From Streptomyces sp. BK340 (GTDB lineage Bacteria > Actinomycetota > Actinomycetes > Streptomycetales > Streptomycetaceae): a DNA stretch of 64,000 nucleotides. The translations under genes were made by a program, and so were the position numbers. The DNA is taken from contig NZ_VISR01000007.1 of NCBI RefSeq assembly GCF_007827595.1, positions 124,001-188,000 on the forward strand, read 5' to 3'. Under the pieces are notes generated by a model that did not search any database, was not told where the DNA came from, and was given only the letters and a program-made list of their open reading frames with translations. Positions 54,847 through 63,476 of the stretch are shown here, piece after piece; position 1 is the stretch's first letter, and every line of letters starts with the position of its first letter.

Positions 54847-55389
54847 ATGAGGGAGCACCGCGCCGAGGACATCCCGCACCCCGACGTCTGGACCGGGCGT
54901 GCCACCAACCGGGTGCAGTGGCTGCTGGCGCTGAGCGGCGCCGCCTGCATGGCGCTCGGCATCGAGCTGGCCGTGGACTCGGCCTGGTCCTCCGGCGCCG
55001 CCCCGCTGGTGATGTCCGTCGTGGGCTGCATCGCCGCCGGACTGCTGGTGCTGTTCGGCACGCTCGCCTTCGTGCACGTCGACCTCAAGCTCGACAAGGA
55101 GTGCGTCGAGGTGCGCTGCGGCCACATCGGCGTGCCGCGCCGCCGCATCCCGCTCTCCCAGGTCGCCGGCGCCGACTTCACCTCCTACGTCACCCCGCGC
55201 CACTGGGGCGGCTGGGGCTACCGCTGGCGCCCCGAGAAGGGCACCGCGGTCGTAGTCCGCCGCGGCGAGGGCATCGTGCTGCGCCTCTGGGACGGCCACA
55301 CCTTCACGATCACCGTGGACAACGCGGAGGCGGCGGTCCGCGCCATCAGGGACCGGCTACGGACGATGACGCCCGGGGGAGCGAGCTGA
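54847..55389 (+). CDS. two-helix membrane protein, unrecognised
   Basis: The 180-residue protein has two hydrophobic helices at about 24-45 and 50-75, then a beta-rich cytoplasmic domain with Val-Asp-Leu-Lys-Leu-Asp-Lys-Glu-Cys-Val-Glu-Val-Arg-Cys-Gly, Pro-Arg-Arg-Arg-Ile-Pro-Leu-Ser and Trp-Gly-Gly-Trp-Gly-Tyr-Arg-Trp, reminiscent of bacterial PH-like domains. ATG 54847. Function unknown; 94 bases downstream of the racemase gene, possibly cotranscribed. Confidence 0.75.
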   Translation: MREHRAEDIPHPDVWTGRATNRVQWLLALSGAACMALGIELAVDSAWSSGAAPLVMSVVGCIAAGLLVLFGTLAFVHVDLKLDKECVEVRCGHIGVPRRRIPLSQVAGADFTSYVTPRHWGGWGYRWRPEKGTAVVVRRGEGIVLRLWDGHTFTITVDNAEAAVRAIRDRLRTMTPGGAS

Positions 55390-55513
55390 GACGGCGGCCA
55401 CTGCGCCGGCCCCTTTCGCGAACCCGGTCCGCTTCGAGCCGGACGCCGCCACCCACTGACACCGGGCGCTGCACTTGCCTGCGCCGGACGGCGGGCTCGC
55501 GCCCCGCGCCTCG

Positions 55514-56467
55514 CTACAGCTCCGTGCTGTCGCCCGCCCACGGCCGTGCCGTGGCCCATCCCGCCAGCAGGCCCGCGCCCGCGGTCACCGTGGTGAAGCT
55601 CAGCGCGTTGCCCACGGAGGCGATCGCGGCCAGGGCGGTCAGGGCCGCGCCAGCGGTGAGCGCGATCGGTGTGGAGCGCGGGGTGCGCCACAGGGCATAG
55701 AGGGCCCAGCCGAATCCGGCGGCCAGCAGGAGCACCCCGACGAGGCCCTGTTCGGCCACCTGCTGGAGCAGGGCCGAGTGCGGTCTGCCGTCGGGCAGGA
55801 CAGCCTGTGGCGCGGGGTCGCTCAGCTCGCCGAAGCGGCCCGGGCCGATGCCCAGGCCCGTGTACCGGTGGGCCAGTCGCAGCGCGTCCTGCCACAGCTG
55901 GACCCGGTGCGGCGCGAACCGGCTCTCCAGCGCCTCGGGCAGCGCGCCGGCGGCGACCGCCCAGATCGTCCCCGCCACCAGGGCAGCCGCAAGTGCGAGA
56001 CCTACGATGCCGACGCCTCGGCGGGGCATCGAGCCCGCGGCGAGCGAGCACAGCAGAACCGCGGCGCTGGCCGCGCAGCCGGCGGCCGAGCCCATGGCGG
56101 CCCCGGTCAGCGCGATTCCGGCGGCCAGCAGCCGCAGCCCGAGCCGCAGCCCGGGTCCGCGCGCGGCCCAGGCGGCACAGCACGCGGCGCCGGTGGCCAG
56201 CGCCAGCAGAGCGGCCGTGGCTCCGGCGTGCCCGAGCGGGGCGGCGTAGCGGGGGCCGGGGGAGAGGTCGGGCAGGACCACGGCCAGCGCGAGCCCCGCC
56301 GACGCACCTGCACCGGGCGCGGCCACCGGAAGCAGCGCCCCGGAGATCCGGCCCGCGGCGTACCCGGCGATCACGGCGAGCACCGCGAGGAGCACCCCTT
56401 CGGGCCGCCCGTCGTGGGCCGCCGCCGTGATCAGCGACCAGGCGGCGCACGCTCCCAGAAGGATCAT
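55514..56467 (-). CDS. O-antigen ligase/polymerase-like membrane protein
   Basis: The 317-residue membrane protein has about nine to ten helices and a large loop (about 195-240) containing Trp-Gln-Asp-Ala-Leu-Arg-Leu-Ala-His-Arg-Tyr-Thr-Gly-Leu-Gly-Ile-Gly-Pro-Gly and Arg-Pro-His-Ser-Ala-Leu-Leu-Gln, the Wzy_C signature with the conserved His. The family joins or polymerises lipid-linked saccharides outside the membrane. It is shorter than typical ligases. ATG 56467. No glycan cluster surrounds it; the HpnB-like transferase is 1.6 kb away. Confidence 0.8.
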   Translation of the reverse strand: MILLGACAAWSLITAAAHDGRPEGVLLAVLAVIAGYAAGRISGALLPVAAPGAGASAGLALAVVLPDLSPGPRYAAPLGHAGATAALLALATGAACCAAWAARGPGLRLGLRLLAAGIALTGAAMGSAAGCAASAAVLLCSLAAGSMPRRGVGIVGLALAAALVAGTIWAVAAGALPEALESRFAPHRVQLWQDALRLAHRYTGLGIGPGRFGELSDPAPQAVLPDGRPHSALLQQVAEQGLVGVLLLAAGFGWALYALWRTPRSTPIALTAGAALTALAAIASVGNALSFTTVTAGAGLLAGWATARPWAGDSTEL

Positions 56468-56766
56468 GCCCGCCCCGTCAGAAACGTTTCGTCTGCCTCT
56501 GTAAGCGTCCGCACCGGTCGCGGACCTCGTCCCCGTCGACCCCACCCGTCGCCCCTCGCACCCCGGTCCCCCGACCTGTGGCAGGCCCCGGCCGCACGCA
56601 CCGGGACCGGCCGCACCACTGAGGCTCGGGCACACCGTAACGGCTGATGACCGTTTTGGGCACGAGCAGCGCAGGAACGACGTGATTCCGGCACCGTGCA
56701 GGTGGGGGCAGCGCCCGCAGCAGCCCGTGCTGTCGGCGGCAACGCCAACCGCCGTACACTCCCCGG
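56468..56766. other. divergent spacer between ligase-like gene and lnt
   Basis: A 299-base region without a supported gene. It contains GC-rich sequence with a less GC-rich island near 56635-56660 (AACGGCTGATGACCG). Promoters for both genes must lie here but I cannot define them. Confidence 0.35.
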
Positions 56767-58374
56767 GTGACCGTCACCGCAACTTCCGTGGACCACTCCG
56801 GCCTCCAGCCGTCCCCCGCGCCGAGCGCGCGCGGCCGCCGACTGCTGCGCCTGGTCCCGGCCGTCGCCTCCGCCCTCTGCGGAGTGCTGCTCTACGTCAG
56901 CTTCCCGCCGCGCCCGCTGTGGTGGCTGGCCCTGCCCGCCTTCGCCGGCTTCGCCTGGGTACTGCGCGGCCGCACCTGGAAGGCGGCGTTCGGCCTCGGC
57001 TACCTGTTCGGACTCGGCTTCCTCCTGCCGCTGCTGGTGTGGACCGGCGTGGAGGTCGGCCCCGGCCCCTGGCTCGCGCTGGTCGCCATCGAGGCCGTCT
57101 TCGTCGGCCTCGTCGGCGTCGGTGTCGCCGCGCTGGCCAAGCTGCCTGCCTGGCCGGTGTGGGCGGCCGCCGTGTGGATCGCGGGCGAGGCGGCACGCGC
57201 GCGCGTGCCCTTCCGCGGCTTCCCCTGGGGCAAGATCGCCTTCGGCCAGGCCGACGGCGTCTTCCTGCCGCTCGCCGCGGTGGGCGGCACCCCGGTGCTC
57301 GGCTTCGCGGTGGTCCTGTGCGGCTTCGGTCTGCACGAGGCGGGGCGCCTGATCGCCGAGCGGCGCCGCACCCGGACCCTGCGGCGCGGGGCCGCGGCCG
57401 TCGCGCTGCTGAGCGTCGCCGTCCCGGTGGCGGGAGCGGTCGCCGCGCGGCCGCTGGTGAGCGACAAGGCCGAGGCCGGCACCGCGACCGTCGCGGTCAT
57501 CCAGGGCAACGTGCCCCGGGCCGGGCTGGAGTTCAGCGCGCAGCGGCGGGCGGTCCTGGACTACCACGCGCGCGAGACCCTCAAGCTCGCCGCCGACATC
57601 AAGGCGGGCAAGGTCGCCAAGCCCGACTACGTGCTGTGGCCGGAGAACTCCTCCGACATCGACCCCTTCACGAACTCCGACGCGGCCGCCGTCATCGACG
57701 GTGCCGCCAGGGCCGTCGGGGTGCCCGTATCGGTCGGCGGGGTCGTCGAGAGGGGCGGCAGGCTGCTCAACGAGCAGATCCTGTGGGACCCGGCCAAGGG
57801 GCCGACCCAGACCTACGACAAGCGGCAGGTGCAGCCGTTCGGCGAGTACCTCCCACTGCGCGGGCTCGTCGGTGCGATCAACCAGAACTGGACCAGCATG
57901 GTCCGTCAGGACTTCAGCCGGGGCAGCAAGCCGGGTGTGTTCGACATCGACGGCGCCAAGGTCGGCCTCGCCACCTGCTACGAGGCCGCATTCGACTGGG
58001 CCGTGCGGGACACCGTCACGCACGGCGCGGAGATGATCTCCGTGCCCAGCAACAACGCCACCTTCGACCGCAGCGAGATGACCTACCAGCAGCTCGCCAT
58101 GTCCCGGATCCGTGCCGTCGAGCACAGCCGGACCGTGACCGTGCCGGTCACCAGCGGCGTCAGCGCGATCATCATGCCGGACGGGAAGATCACCCAGAAG
58201 ACCGGCATGTTCGTCCCCGCCTACCTCGTCCAGAAGGTCCCGCTGCGCATGTCGCAGACGCCCGCGACCAAGCTGGGCATCCTGCCGGAGATCGCCCTGG
58301 TGCTGGTCGCCGCGGGCGGTCTCGGCTGGGCGATCGGGTCCGGGATACGTGCCCGGCGCCCGGGTGACGCGTAG
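56767..58374 (+). CDS. lnt: apolipoprotein N-acyltransferase
   Basis: The 535-residue integral membrane enzyme adds a third acyl chain to lipoproteins. Six to seven N-terminal helices (about 28-225) precede a nitrilase-type domain with catalytic Glu293 (Leu-Trp-Pro-Glu-Asn-Ser), Lys352 (Tyr-Asp-Lys-Arg), essential Glu360 (Pro-Phe-Gly-Glu) and nucleophile Cys404 (Thr-Cys-Tyr-Glu), equivalent to E. coli E267, K335, E343 and C387; a closing helix ends the protein. GTG 56767. Streptomyces often has two Lnt paralogues, so this may be either. Confidence 0.94.
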   Translation: MTVTATSVDHSGLQPSPAPSARGRRLLRLVPAVASALCGVLLYVSFPPRPLWWLALPAFAGFAWVLRGRTWKAAFGLGYLFGLGFLLPLLVWTGVEVGPGPWLALVAIEAVFVGLVGVGVAALAKLPAWPVWAAAVWIAGEAARARVPFRGFPWGKIAFGQADGVFLPLAAVGGTPVLGFAVVLCGFGLHEAGRLIAERRRTRTLRRGAAAVALLSVAVPVAGAVAARPLVSDKAEAGTATVAVIQGNVPRAGLEFSAQRRAVLDYHARETLKLAADIKAGKVAKPDYVLWPENSSDIDPFTNSDAAAVIDGAARAVGVPVSVGGVVERGGRLLNEQILWDPAKGPTQTYDKRQVQPFGEYLPLRGLVGAINQNWTSMVRQDFSRGSKPGVFDIDGAKVGLATCYEAAFDWAVRDTVTHGAEMISVPSNNATFDRSEMTYQQLAMSRIRAVEHSRTVTVPVTSGVSAIIMPDGKITQKTGMFVPAYLVQKVPLRMSQTPATKLGILPEIALVLVAAGGLGWAIGSGIRARRPGDA

Positions 58375-58441
58375 CCGTACGCCCGTCGTTCGCCGGGGGA
58401 ACCCACCTGCTGGACGGAACCGGCCCGTTAGGGTCGGTTCC

Positions 58442-58921
58442 ATGGCTATTCCTGACTTCATCTCCACGATCAGGGCCTCCGCGGGCCACCAACTGCTGTG
58501 GCTCCCCGGAGTCAGCGCCGTCGTCTTCGACGACCAGGGCAGGATCCTGCTGGGGCAGCGCGCGGACAACCACAAGTGGGCGCTGCTCTCCGGCATCCCC
58601 GAGCCCGGTGAGCAGCCGGCCGCCGCCGCGGTGCGCGAGGTGTACGAGGAGTCAGCCGTACGGTGCGTGGCCGAACGGATCGTCATGGTGAAGTCCGGCG
58701 AGCGGATCACCTACAACAACGGCGACATCTGTCAGTTCATGGACATCACGTTCCGCTGCCGGGCCGTCGGCGGCGAGGCTCGGGTCAACGACGACGAGTC
58801 GCTGGACGTCGGCTGGTTCGAGGTGGATGCGCTGCCGCCGATGGACGAGCACCAGCTGGTCCGGATCAAGCAGGCCCTGTCGGACGAACCCACATGGTTT
58901 GACCCTACGAGTTTTGAATGA
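58442..58921 (+). CDS. NUDIX hydrolase
   Basis: The 159-residue single-domain protein has Leu-Leu-Gly-Gln-Arg-Ala-Asp-Asn-His-Lys-Trp-Ala-Leu and the box Gly-Ile-Pro-Glu-Pro-Gly-Glu-x7-Arg-Glu-Val-Tyr-Glu-Glu-Ser, where the canonical Gly after Glu-Glu-x is replaced by Ala (Ser-Ala-Val). Metal-binding Glu residues are present, so activity on nucleoside diphosphate derivatives is likely. The start Met-Ala-Ile-Pro-Asp-Phe-Ile is typical. ATG 58442. It follows lnt by 67 bases. Confidence 0.9.
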   Translation: MAIPDFISTIRASAGHQLLWLPGVSAVVFDDQGRILLGQRADNHKWALLSGIPEPGEQPAAAAVREVYEESAVRCVAERIVMVKSGERITYNNGDICQFMDITFRCRAVGGEARVNDDESLDVGWFEVDALPPMDEHQLVRIKQALSDEPTWFDPTSFE

Positions 58922-58933
58922 AGTATGGGGTGT

Positions 58934-58947
58934 GACCACATGTGGTC
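58934..58947. promoter_or_regulatory. 14-bp palindrome upstream of the hydroxybutyrate dehydrogenase gene
   Basis: GACCACATGTGGTC, perfectly symmetric, 29-42 bases before the SDR start. Its core CACATGTGGT recurs upstream of the MHS transporter gene at 63303, suggesting a shared regulator, most simply the PucR-type protein encoded between them. Confidence 0.6.
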
Positions 58948-58975
58948 GAGGTGGGGTGCTGCTTAGGGTCGGCAC

Positions 58976-59776
58976 ATGACCCAGCCCAGCGCCCTGCCCG
59001 GCCCCCACGCCCCCTCGCTCGACCTCGGCGGCCGCACCGCCCTCGTCACCGGCGCCGCCGGTGGCATCGGCGGGGCCTGCGCGCTGCGGCTGGCGGCCGC
59101 CGGGGCCAAGGTGAGAGCCGTCGACCGGGACGCGACCGGCCTGGACGCACTCGCCGACCGGGCCCGGGACCTGGCGGGCACCGTCGAGCCGCACGTCCTG
59201 GACCTCACCGACCTGGATGCCGCCGAACACGCGGCCGCCGGCACCGACGTCCTGGTCAACAACGCCGGGCTGCAGCTGGTGCGCCCCATCGAGCAGTTCC
59301 CGCCCGACGTCTTCCACACGGTGCTCACCGTGATGCTGGAGGCGCCGTTCCGGCTCATCCGTGGCGCCCTCCCGCACATGTACGCGCAGGGCTGGGGCCG
59401 GATCGTCAACGTGTCCTCCGTCCACGGGCTGCGCGCCTCGGCCTTCAAGGCTGCCTATGTGGCCGCCAAACACGGACTCGAAGGCCTCTCCAAGACGGCC
59501 GCCCTGGAGGGCGCCCCCCACGGTGTGACCTCGAACTGTGTGAACCCGGCCTATGTGCGCACCCCACTGGTCGAGAAGCAGATCGCCGACCAGGCCCAGG
59601 CACACGGCATCCCCGAGGAGCGCGTCCTGTCCGACATCCTGCTCAAGGACAGCGCCGTCCAGCGGCTCATCGAACCGGAGGAGGTCGCCGAGGCCGTGGC
59701 CTACCTGTGCAGTCCGCACGCGTCCTTCGTCACCGGTACCTCGCTGGTGCTGGACGGCGGATGGACGGCCCACTGA
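58976..59776 (+). CDS. 3-hydroxybutyrate dehydrogenase (SDR family)
   Basis: The 266-residue NAD-dependent enzyme should oxidise (R)-3-hydroxybutyrate to acetoacetate. Cofactor motif Thr-Gly-Ala-Ala-Gly-Gly-Ile-Gly (about 26-33), Asn-Asn-Ala-Gly, catalytic Ser in Asn-Val-Ser-Ser-Val-His-Gly and Tyr-x3-Lys in Ala-Tyr-Val-Ala-Ala-Lys-His are all present; the family blocks Asn-Pro-Ala-Tyr-Val-Arg-Thr-Pro-Leu-Val and Gln-Ile-Ala-Asp-Gln-Ala favour hydroxybutyrate dehydrogenase over a generic SDR. ATG 58976. It precedes a PucR-type regulator and is near an MHS transporter, a sensible uptake-and-oxidation module. Confidence 0.9.
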   Translation: MTQPSALPGPHAPSLDLGGRTALVTGAAGGIGGACALRLAAAGAKVRAVDRDATGLDALADRARDLAGTVEPHVLDLTDLDAAEHAAAGTDVLVNNAGLQLVRPIEQFPPDVFHTVLTVMLEAPFRLIRGALPHMYAQGWGRIVNVSSVHGLRASAFKAAYVAAKHGLEGLSKTAALEGAPHGVTSNCVNPAYVRTPLVEKQIADQAQAHGIPEERVLSDILLKDSAVQRLIEPEEVAEAVAYLCSPHASFVTGTSLVLDGGWTAH

Positions 59777-59852
59777 GCGGGCCGGCGGCGTCGGGGCGGA
59801 GAGTTTTCCACAGGCCCGACGGGCCGGGCGCACGATGCGGAATCCTGTGACC

Positions 59853-61805
59853 ATGTCTCGCGATCACGTCCGGCCGGCCGAGCGCCCCACCACCGCGGGC
59901 GCCTCCGGGGTGCCCGAGAGCAGCGCGGAGGCCCCGTACCTGGAGCTGCTGGCCCGCGACGCCTCGGTGGAGGCGTACGAACAGCCGGCGCTGCTCGCCC
60001 GTGCGGAGGGAGCGCCGCCCGACCGGATCGCCGCCCTGGAGCACGCCAAGCTGCTCGCCCTGCGGGTGCGTTCGGAACTGGAAGGGCGACGGCGGCGCGA
60101 GGCGGAACTGTCGGCGCTCTTCGAGACCGCCCACGACCTGGCAGGCCTCAGGGACCTGGACGCCGTCCTCCAGGCGATCGTGCAGCGCGCCCGCTCCCTG
60201 CTCGGCACGGACATCGCCTACCTCAGCCTCAACGACCCGGGACGCGGCGACACCTACATGCGCGTGACCGAGGGCTCGGTCTCCGCCCGCTTCCAGCAGC
60301 TGCGCCTCGGCATGGGCGAGGGGCTCGGCGGACTCGTCGCCCAGACCGCGCGACCGTACGTCACCGACGACTACTTCCAGGACGGCCGCTTCCAGCACAC
60401 CCTCACCATCGACGCCGGAGTCCGCGACGAGGGCCTGGTCGCCATCCTCGGCGTGCCGCTGATGCTCGGTCCGCACGTCATCGGCGTCCTCTTCGCCGCC
60501 GACCGGCGGGCCCGCGTCTTCGAACGCGAGCAGATCGCCCTGCTCGGCTCCTTCGCCGCGCTCGCCGCGGCCGCCATCGACACCGCCAACCTGCTCACCG
60601 AGACCCGCGCGGCCCTGGCCGGACTGGAGCACGCCAACGAGATCATCCGGGACCGCAGCGCCGTCATCGAGCGCGCTTCCGACGTGCACGACCGGCTCGC
60701 CGAACTCGTGCTGCGCGGCGGCGGGGTGCAAGACGTGGCCGCGGCCGTCTCCCAAGTCCTCGACGGAACAGTCGAGTTCAGTGAGGCCGGTACGGCACCG
60801 GCCGAGCCCCTGGAGGCGTCCCGTGCCGAGGGGCACGCCGTGCGGCACGGCGGCGACTGGATCGCCGCGGTGACCGCGGGCGGTGAACTCCTCGGCGCGC
60901 TGGTACTGCGCGGCCACCCCGGCCTCGACCCGGTCGACCAGCGCACCCTGGAGCGCGCGGCGATGGTCACGTCGCTGCTCCTGCTGGCCCGCCGCTCCGC
61001 CTCCGAGGCCGAACAGCGTGTGCGGGGCGAACTGCTGGACGACCTCCTGGACGCCCGCGACCGGGATCCGCGCCTGCTGCGCGAACGCGCCGCACGGCTG
61101 CACGCGGACCTGGACGCCACCCATGTCGTCCTCGCGACCCGCCTCGACGGCCCGGCGGCCGACGCCGACGAGGAGGCCGCCGCCCGCCGCCGTCTGTGGT
61201 CCGCCGCCTCCCACCTCGCCGCCACCCGGCAGGGCCTGGCCGCGGCCCGCGACGGCGGCACGGTCCTGCTGCTCCCGCTCGCCGTCGGCGACACCGCCAC
61301 GGACGTGGCCCGCCGCACCGCCCGCCACCTCGGCACGGCCGTCCACCAGCCCGTCACGGTCGGCGCCTCCGCCCCCGTCACCGACCTCGCCGCCCACCCC
61401 GACACCGTGGCCGCCGCCTACGCCGAGGGCCGCCGCTGCCTGGACGCGCTGCATCTCCTCGGCCGTGACGGAGACGGCGCGGCGGCCGAGGACTTCGGCT
61501 TCCTCGGGCTGCTCCTCGCGGGCGAACGGGACATCGGCGGCTTCGTCGACCGCACCATCGGCCCGGTGGTGGCCTACGACGAGCGCCGCGGCACGGAGCT
61601 GCTGCGCACCCTGGACGCGTACTTCGCCTGCGGACTGAGCCCGGCCCGCACCAAGGACACCCTCCACGTGCACGTGAACACGGTCGCCCAGCGGCTGGAG
61701 CGGGTGGGCCGCCTCCTGGGCGAGGACTGGCAGAGCCCCGCCCGCGCCCTGGAGATCCAACTGGCCCTGCGCCTGCACCGGTTGGCGTCACCTGGACGCC
61801 ACTGA
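59853..61805 (+). CDS. GAF-domain PucR/CdaR-type transcriptional regulator
   Basis: The 650-residue regulator has an N-terminal helical region, a GAF sensor (about 85-250; Gly-Leu-Gly-Gly-Leu-Val-Ala, Gly-Val-Pro-Leu-Met-Leu), a GGDEF-like central region and a C-terminal PucR helix-turn-helix (Thr-Leu-Asp-Ala-Tyr-Phe-Ala, Leu-His-Val-His-Val-Asn-Thr-Val-Ala-Gln-Arg-Leu-Glu-Arg-Val). It probably controls the flanking dehydrogenase and transporter in response to a carboxylate. The start is uncertain between ATG 59853 and ATG 59835; neither has a strong ribosome site. The stop lies in the arm of a strong bidirectional terminator. Confidence 0.88.
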   Translation: MSRDHVRPAERPTTAGASGVPESSAEAPYLELLARDASVEAYEQPALLARAEGAPPDRIAALEHAKLLALRVRSELEGRRRREAELSALFETAHDLAGLRDLDAVLQAIVQRARSLLGTDIAYLSLNDPGRGDTYMRVTEGSVSARFQQLRLGMGEGLGGLVAQTARPYVTDDYFQDGRFQHTLTIDAGVRDEGLVAILGVPLMLGPHVIGVLFAADRRARVFEREQIALLGSFAALAAAAIDTANLLTETRAALAGLEHANEIIRDRSAVIERASDVHDRLAELVLRGGGVQDVAAAVSQVLDGTVEFSEAGTAPAEPLEASRAEGHAVRHGGDWIAAVTAGGELLGALVLRGHPGLDPVDQRTLERAAMVTSLLLLARRSASEAEQRVRGELLDDLLDARDRDPRLLRERAARLHADLDATHVVLATRLDGPAADADEEAAARRRLWSAASHLAATRQGLAAARDGGTVLLLPLAVGDTATDVARRTARHLGTAVHQPVTVGASAPVTDLAAHPDTVAAAYAEGRRCLDALHLLGRDGDGAAAEDFGFLGLLLAGERDIGGFVDRTIGPVVAYDERRGTELLRTLDAYFACGLSPARTKDTLHVHVNTVAQRLERVGRLLGEDWQSPARALEIQLALRLHRLASPGRH

Positions 61806-61833
61806 CCGGCCCCACGCGGGGGCCGGTCAGTGG
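61799..61833. terminator. strong bidirectional terminator
   Basis: Perfect 15-bp arms CCACTGACCGGCCCC / GGGGCCGGTCAGTGG with a 5-base loop. The left arm contains the regulator's TGA stop; the hairpin lies 19 bases from the stop of the convergent transporter. Confidence 0.85.
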
Positions 61834-61851
61834 TTCGAGCCGTCGCGCCGG

Positions 61852-63231
61852 TCAGACCGTCCGGGCGTCGGCCGCCGCGCTCACGGCGGTCTGATCGCCG
61901 TCCCCGGCCTCCACCTGGGCGAGATCCCGGTGCCGGGTCTCCCGGGCCACACCCACCGCGATCAGCGTCAGCACGGCGGCCGCGATCACGTACAGGGCGA
62001 TCGGGGTGGAGCTGTCGTAGTCGGCGAGCAGCGCGGTGGCGATGAGCGGGGCGGGCGCGCCGGCCGCCACCGAGGCGAACTGGGCACCGATGGAGGCACC
62101 GGAATACCGCATCCGGGTGGCGAACATCTCGGCGAAGAACGCGGCTTGGGGTGCGTACATGGCGCCGTGCAGCACCAGCCCGACCGTCACGGCGAGCACC
62201 AGGTACCCGAAGGTGCCGGTGTCGACGAGCGAGAAGAACGGGAACATCCACAGACCCACGCCGGCCGCGCCCAGCAGGTACACGGGCCGCCGTCCGACCC
62301 GGTCGGAGAGCGCGCCCCAGGCCGGGATCACCGCGAAGTGCACGGCGGAGCCGATGAGGACGGCGTTGAGCGCGGTCTGCTTCGAGACGCCGGCGGACGT
62401 GGTGGCGTACACGAGGATGAAGGCGGTGATGACGTAGTAGCTGATGTTCTCCGCCATGCGGGCGCCCATCGCGACGAGCACGTCCCGCCAGTGGTGCCGC
62501 AGCACGGAGACGATCGGCGGTTTCTCCGCCGCACCGGTCCGCCGCGACTCGGCCCGCTCCAACGCCTCCTTGAAGACAGGCGATTCATCGACGGAGAGAC
62601 GTATCCACAAACCGACGATCACCAGGACACCGGAGAGCAGGAACGGGATCCGCCAGCCCCAGGCGCCGAAGGCGTCGTCCGAGAGCACGGCGGTGAGCAG
62701 CGACAGCACACCGGTCGCCAGCAACTGCCCGGCGGGCGCCCCCGTCTGCGGCCACGCGGCCCAGAATCCGCGCCGCCGTGCGTCCCCGTGCTCGGACACC
62801 AGCAGCACGGCGCCACCCCACTCACCACCGAGCGCGAACCCCTGCACCAGACGCAGCACGGTCAGCAGCACCGGCGCGGCGGAACCGACGGACGCGTGCG
62901 TCGGCAGCAGCCCGATCGCGAAGGTCGCCCCTCCCATCAGCAGCAGGCTCAGCACCAGCAGCTTCTTGCGCCCCAGCCGGTCACCGTAGTGCCCGAACAC
63001 GAGCGCCCCCAGCGGGCGGGCCGCGAACCCGACGGCGTACGTCAGGAACGACAGCAGCGTCCCGACCAGCGGATCGGAGTCCGGGAAGAACAGCTTGTTG
63101 AACACCAGCGCGGCGGCGGAGCCGTACAGGAAGAAGTCGTACCACTCGATGGTGGTGCCGATGAGGCTGGCGGCGACGATACGGGGGAGGCTGGCGGGGG
63201 GTGGGGGAGCGGGTGCTGCTGCGGAGGCCAT
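61852..63231 (-). CDS. MHS-family MFS metabolite:H+ symporter
   Basis: The 459-residue, 12-helix transporter begins with the family-typical Ala-Ala-Ser-Leu-Ile-Gly-Thr-Thr-Ile-Glu-Trp-Tyr-Asp-Phe-Phe-Leu-Tyr-Gly, with motif A Gly-His-Tyr-Gly-Asp-Arg-Leu-Gly-Arg-Lys and Arg-Leu-Val-Gln-Gly-Phe-Ala-Leu-Gly-Gly-Glu-Trp-Gly-Gly. This metabolite:H+ symporter subfamily imports small carboxylates or betaines; with hydroxybutyrate dehydrogenase beside it, a hydroxybutyrate-like acid is the likely cargo. ATG 63231 has GAGGAAG 8 bases upstream. Confidence 0.92.
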   Translation of the reverse strand: MASAAAPAPPPPASLPRIVAASLIGTTIEWYDFFLYGSAAALVFNKLFFPDSDPLVGTLLSFLTYAVGFAARPLGALVFGHYGDRLGRKKLLVLSLLLMGGATFAIGLLPTHASVGSAAPVLLTVLRLVQGFALGGEWGGAVLLVSEHGDARRRGFWAAWPQTGAPAGQLLATGVLSLLTAVLSDDAFGAWGWRIPFLLSGVLVIVGLWIRLSVDESPVFKEALERAESRRTGAAEKPPIVSVLRHHWRDVLVAMGARMAENISYYVITAFILVYATTSAGVSKQTALNAVLIGSAVHFAVIPAWGALSDRVGRRPVYLLGAAGVGLWMFPFFSLVDTGTFGYLVLAVTVGLVLHGAMYAPQAAFFAEMFATRMRYSGASIGAQFASVAAGAPAPLIATALLADYDSSTPIALYVIAAAVLTLIAVGVARETRHRDLAQVEAGDGDQTAVSAAADARTV

Positions 63232-63301
63232 GTGCGCCACTTCCTCGTGTGCGGTGGGGACGGGTACGTGTCGGCACACCGTAGGAAGAGGCAGGTCAGG
63301 G

Positions 63302-63313
63302 GCACATGTGGTG
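63302..63313. promoter_or_regulatory. copy of the CACATGTGGT motif upstream of the transporter
   Basis: GCACATGTGGTG, sharing the 10-mer CACATGTGGT with the palindrome at 58934-58947, 71-82 bases upstream of the MHS transporter start. Likely a second site of the same regulator. Confidence 0.45.
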
Positions 63314-63476
63314 GGGCAACATAGTTCAGGGGTTGGTTATGCGTGTGGCCACCATGCCAGGTCACGGAAGGGCGGTTCAGGTGCTCCAAGGCGGTCGAAA
63401 CGAGTGCCGTGCCACGACGGCGTGAGCACACCCTGGTGAGGTACCCCGCGACCGTCCTCCTCGAGCGCTCGTTCCG

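Noticed and set aside
52725..55181. 818-residue frame extending the glycosyltransferase upstream
   Set aside because: The N-terminal 427 residues are antisense to the racemase and the next gene; the GTG at 53900 begins a normal family-length glycosyltransferase.
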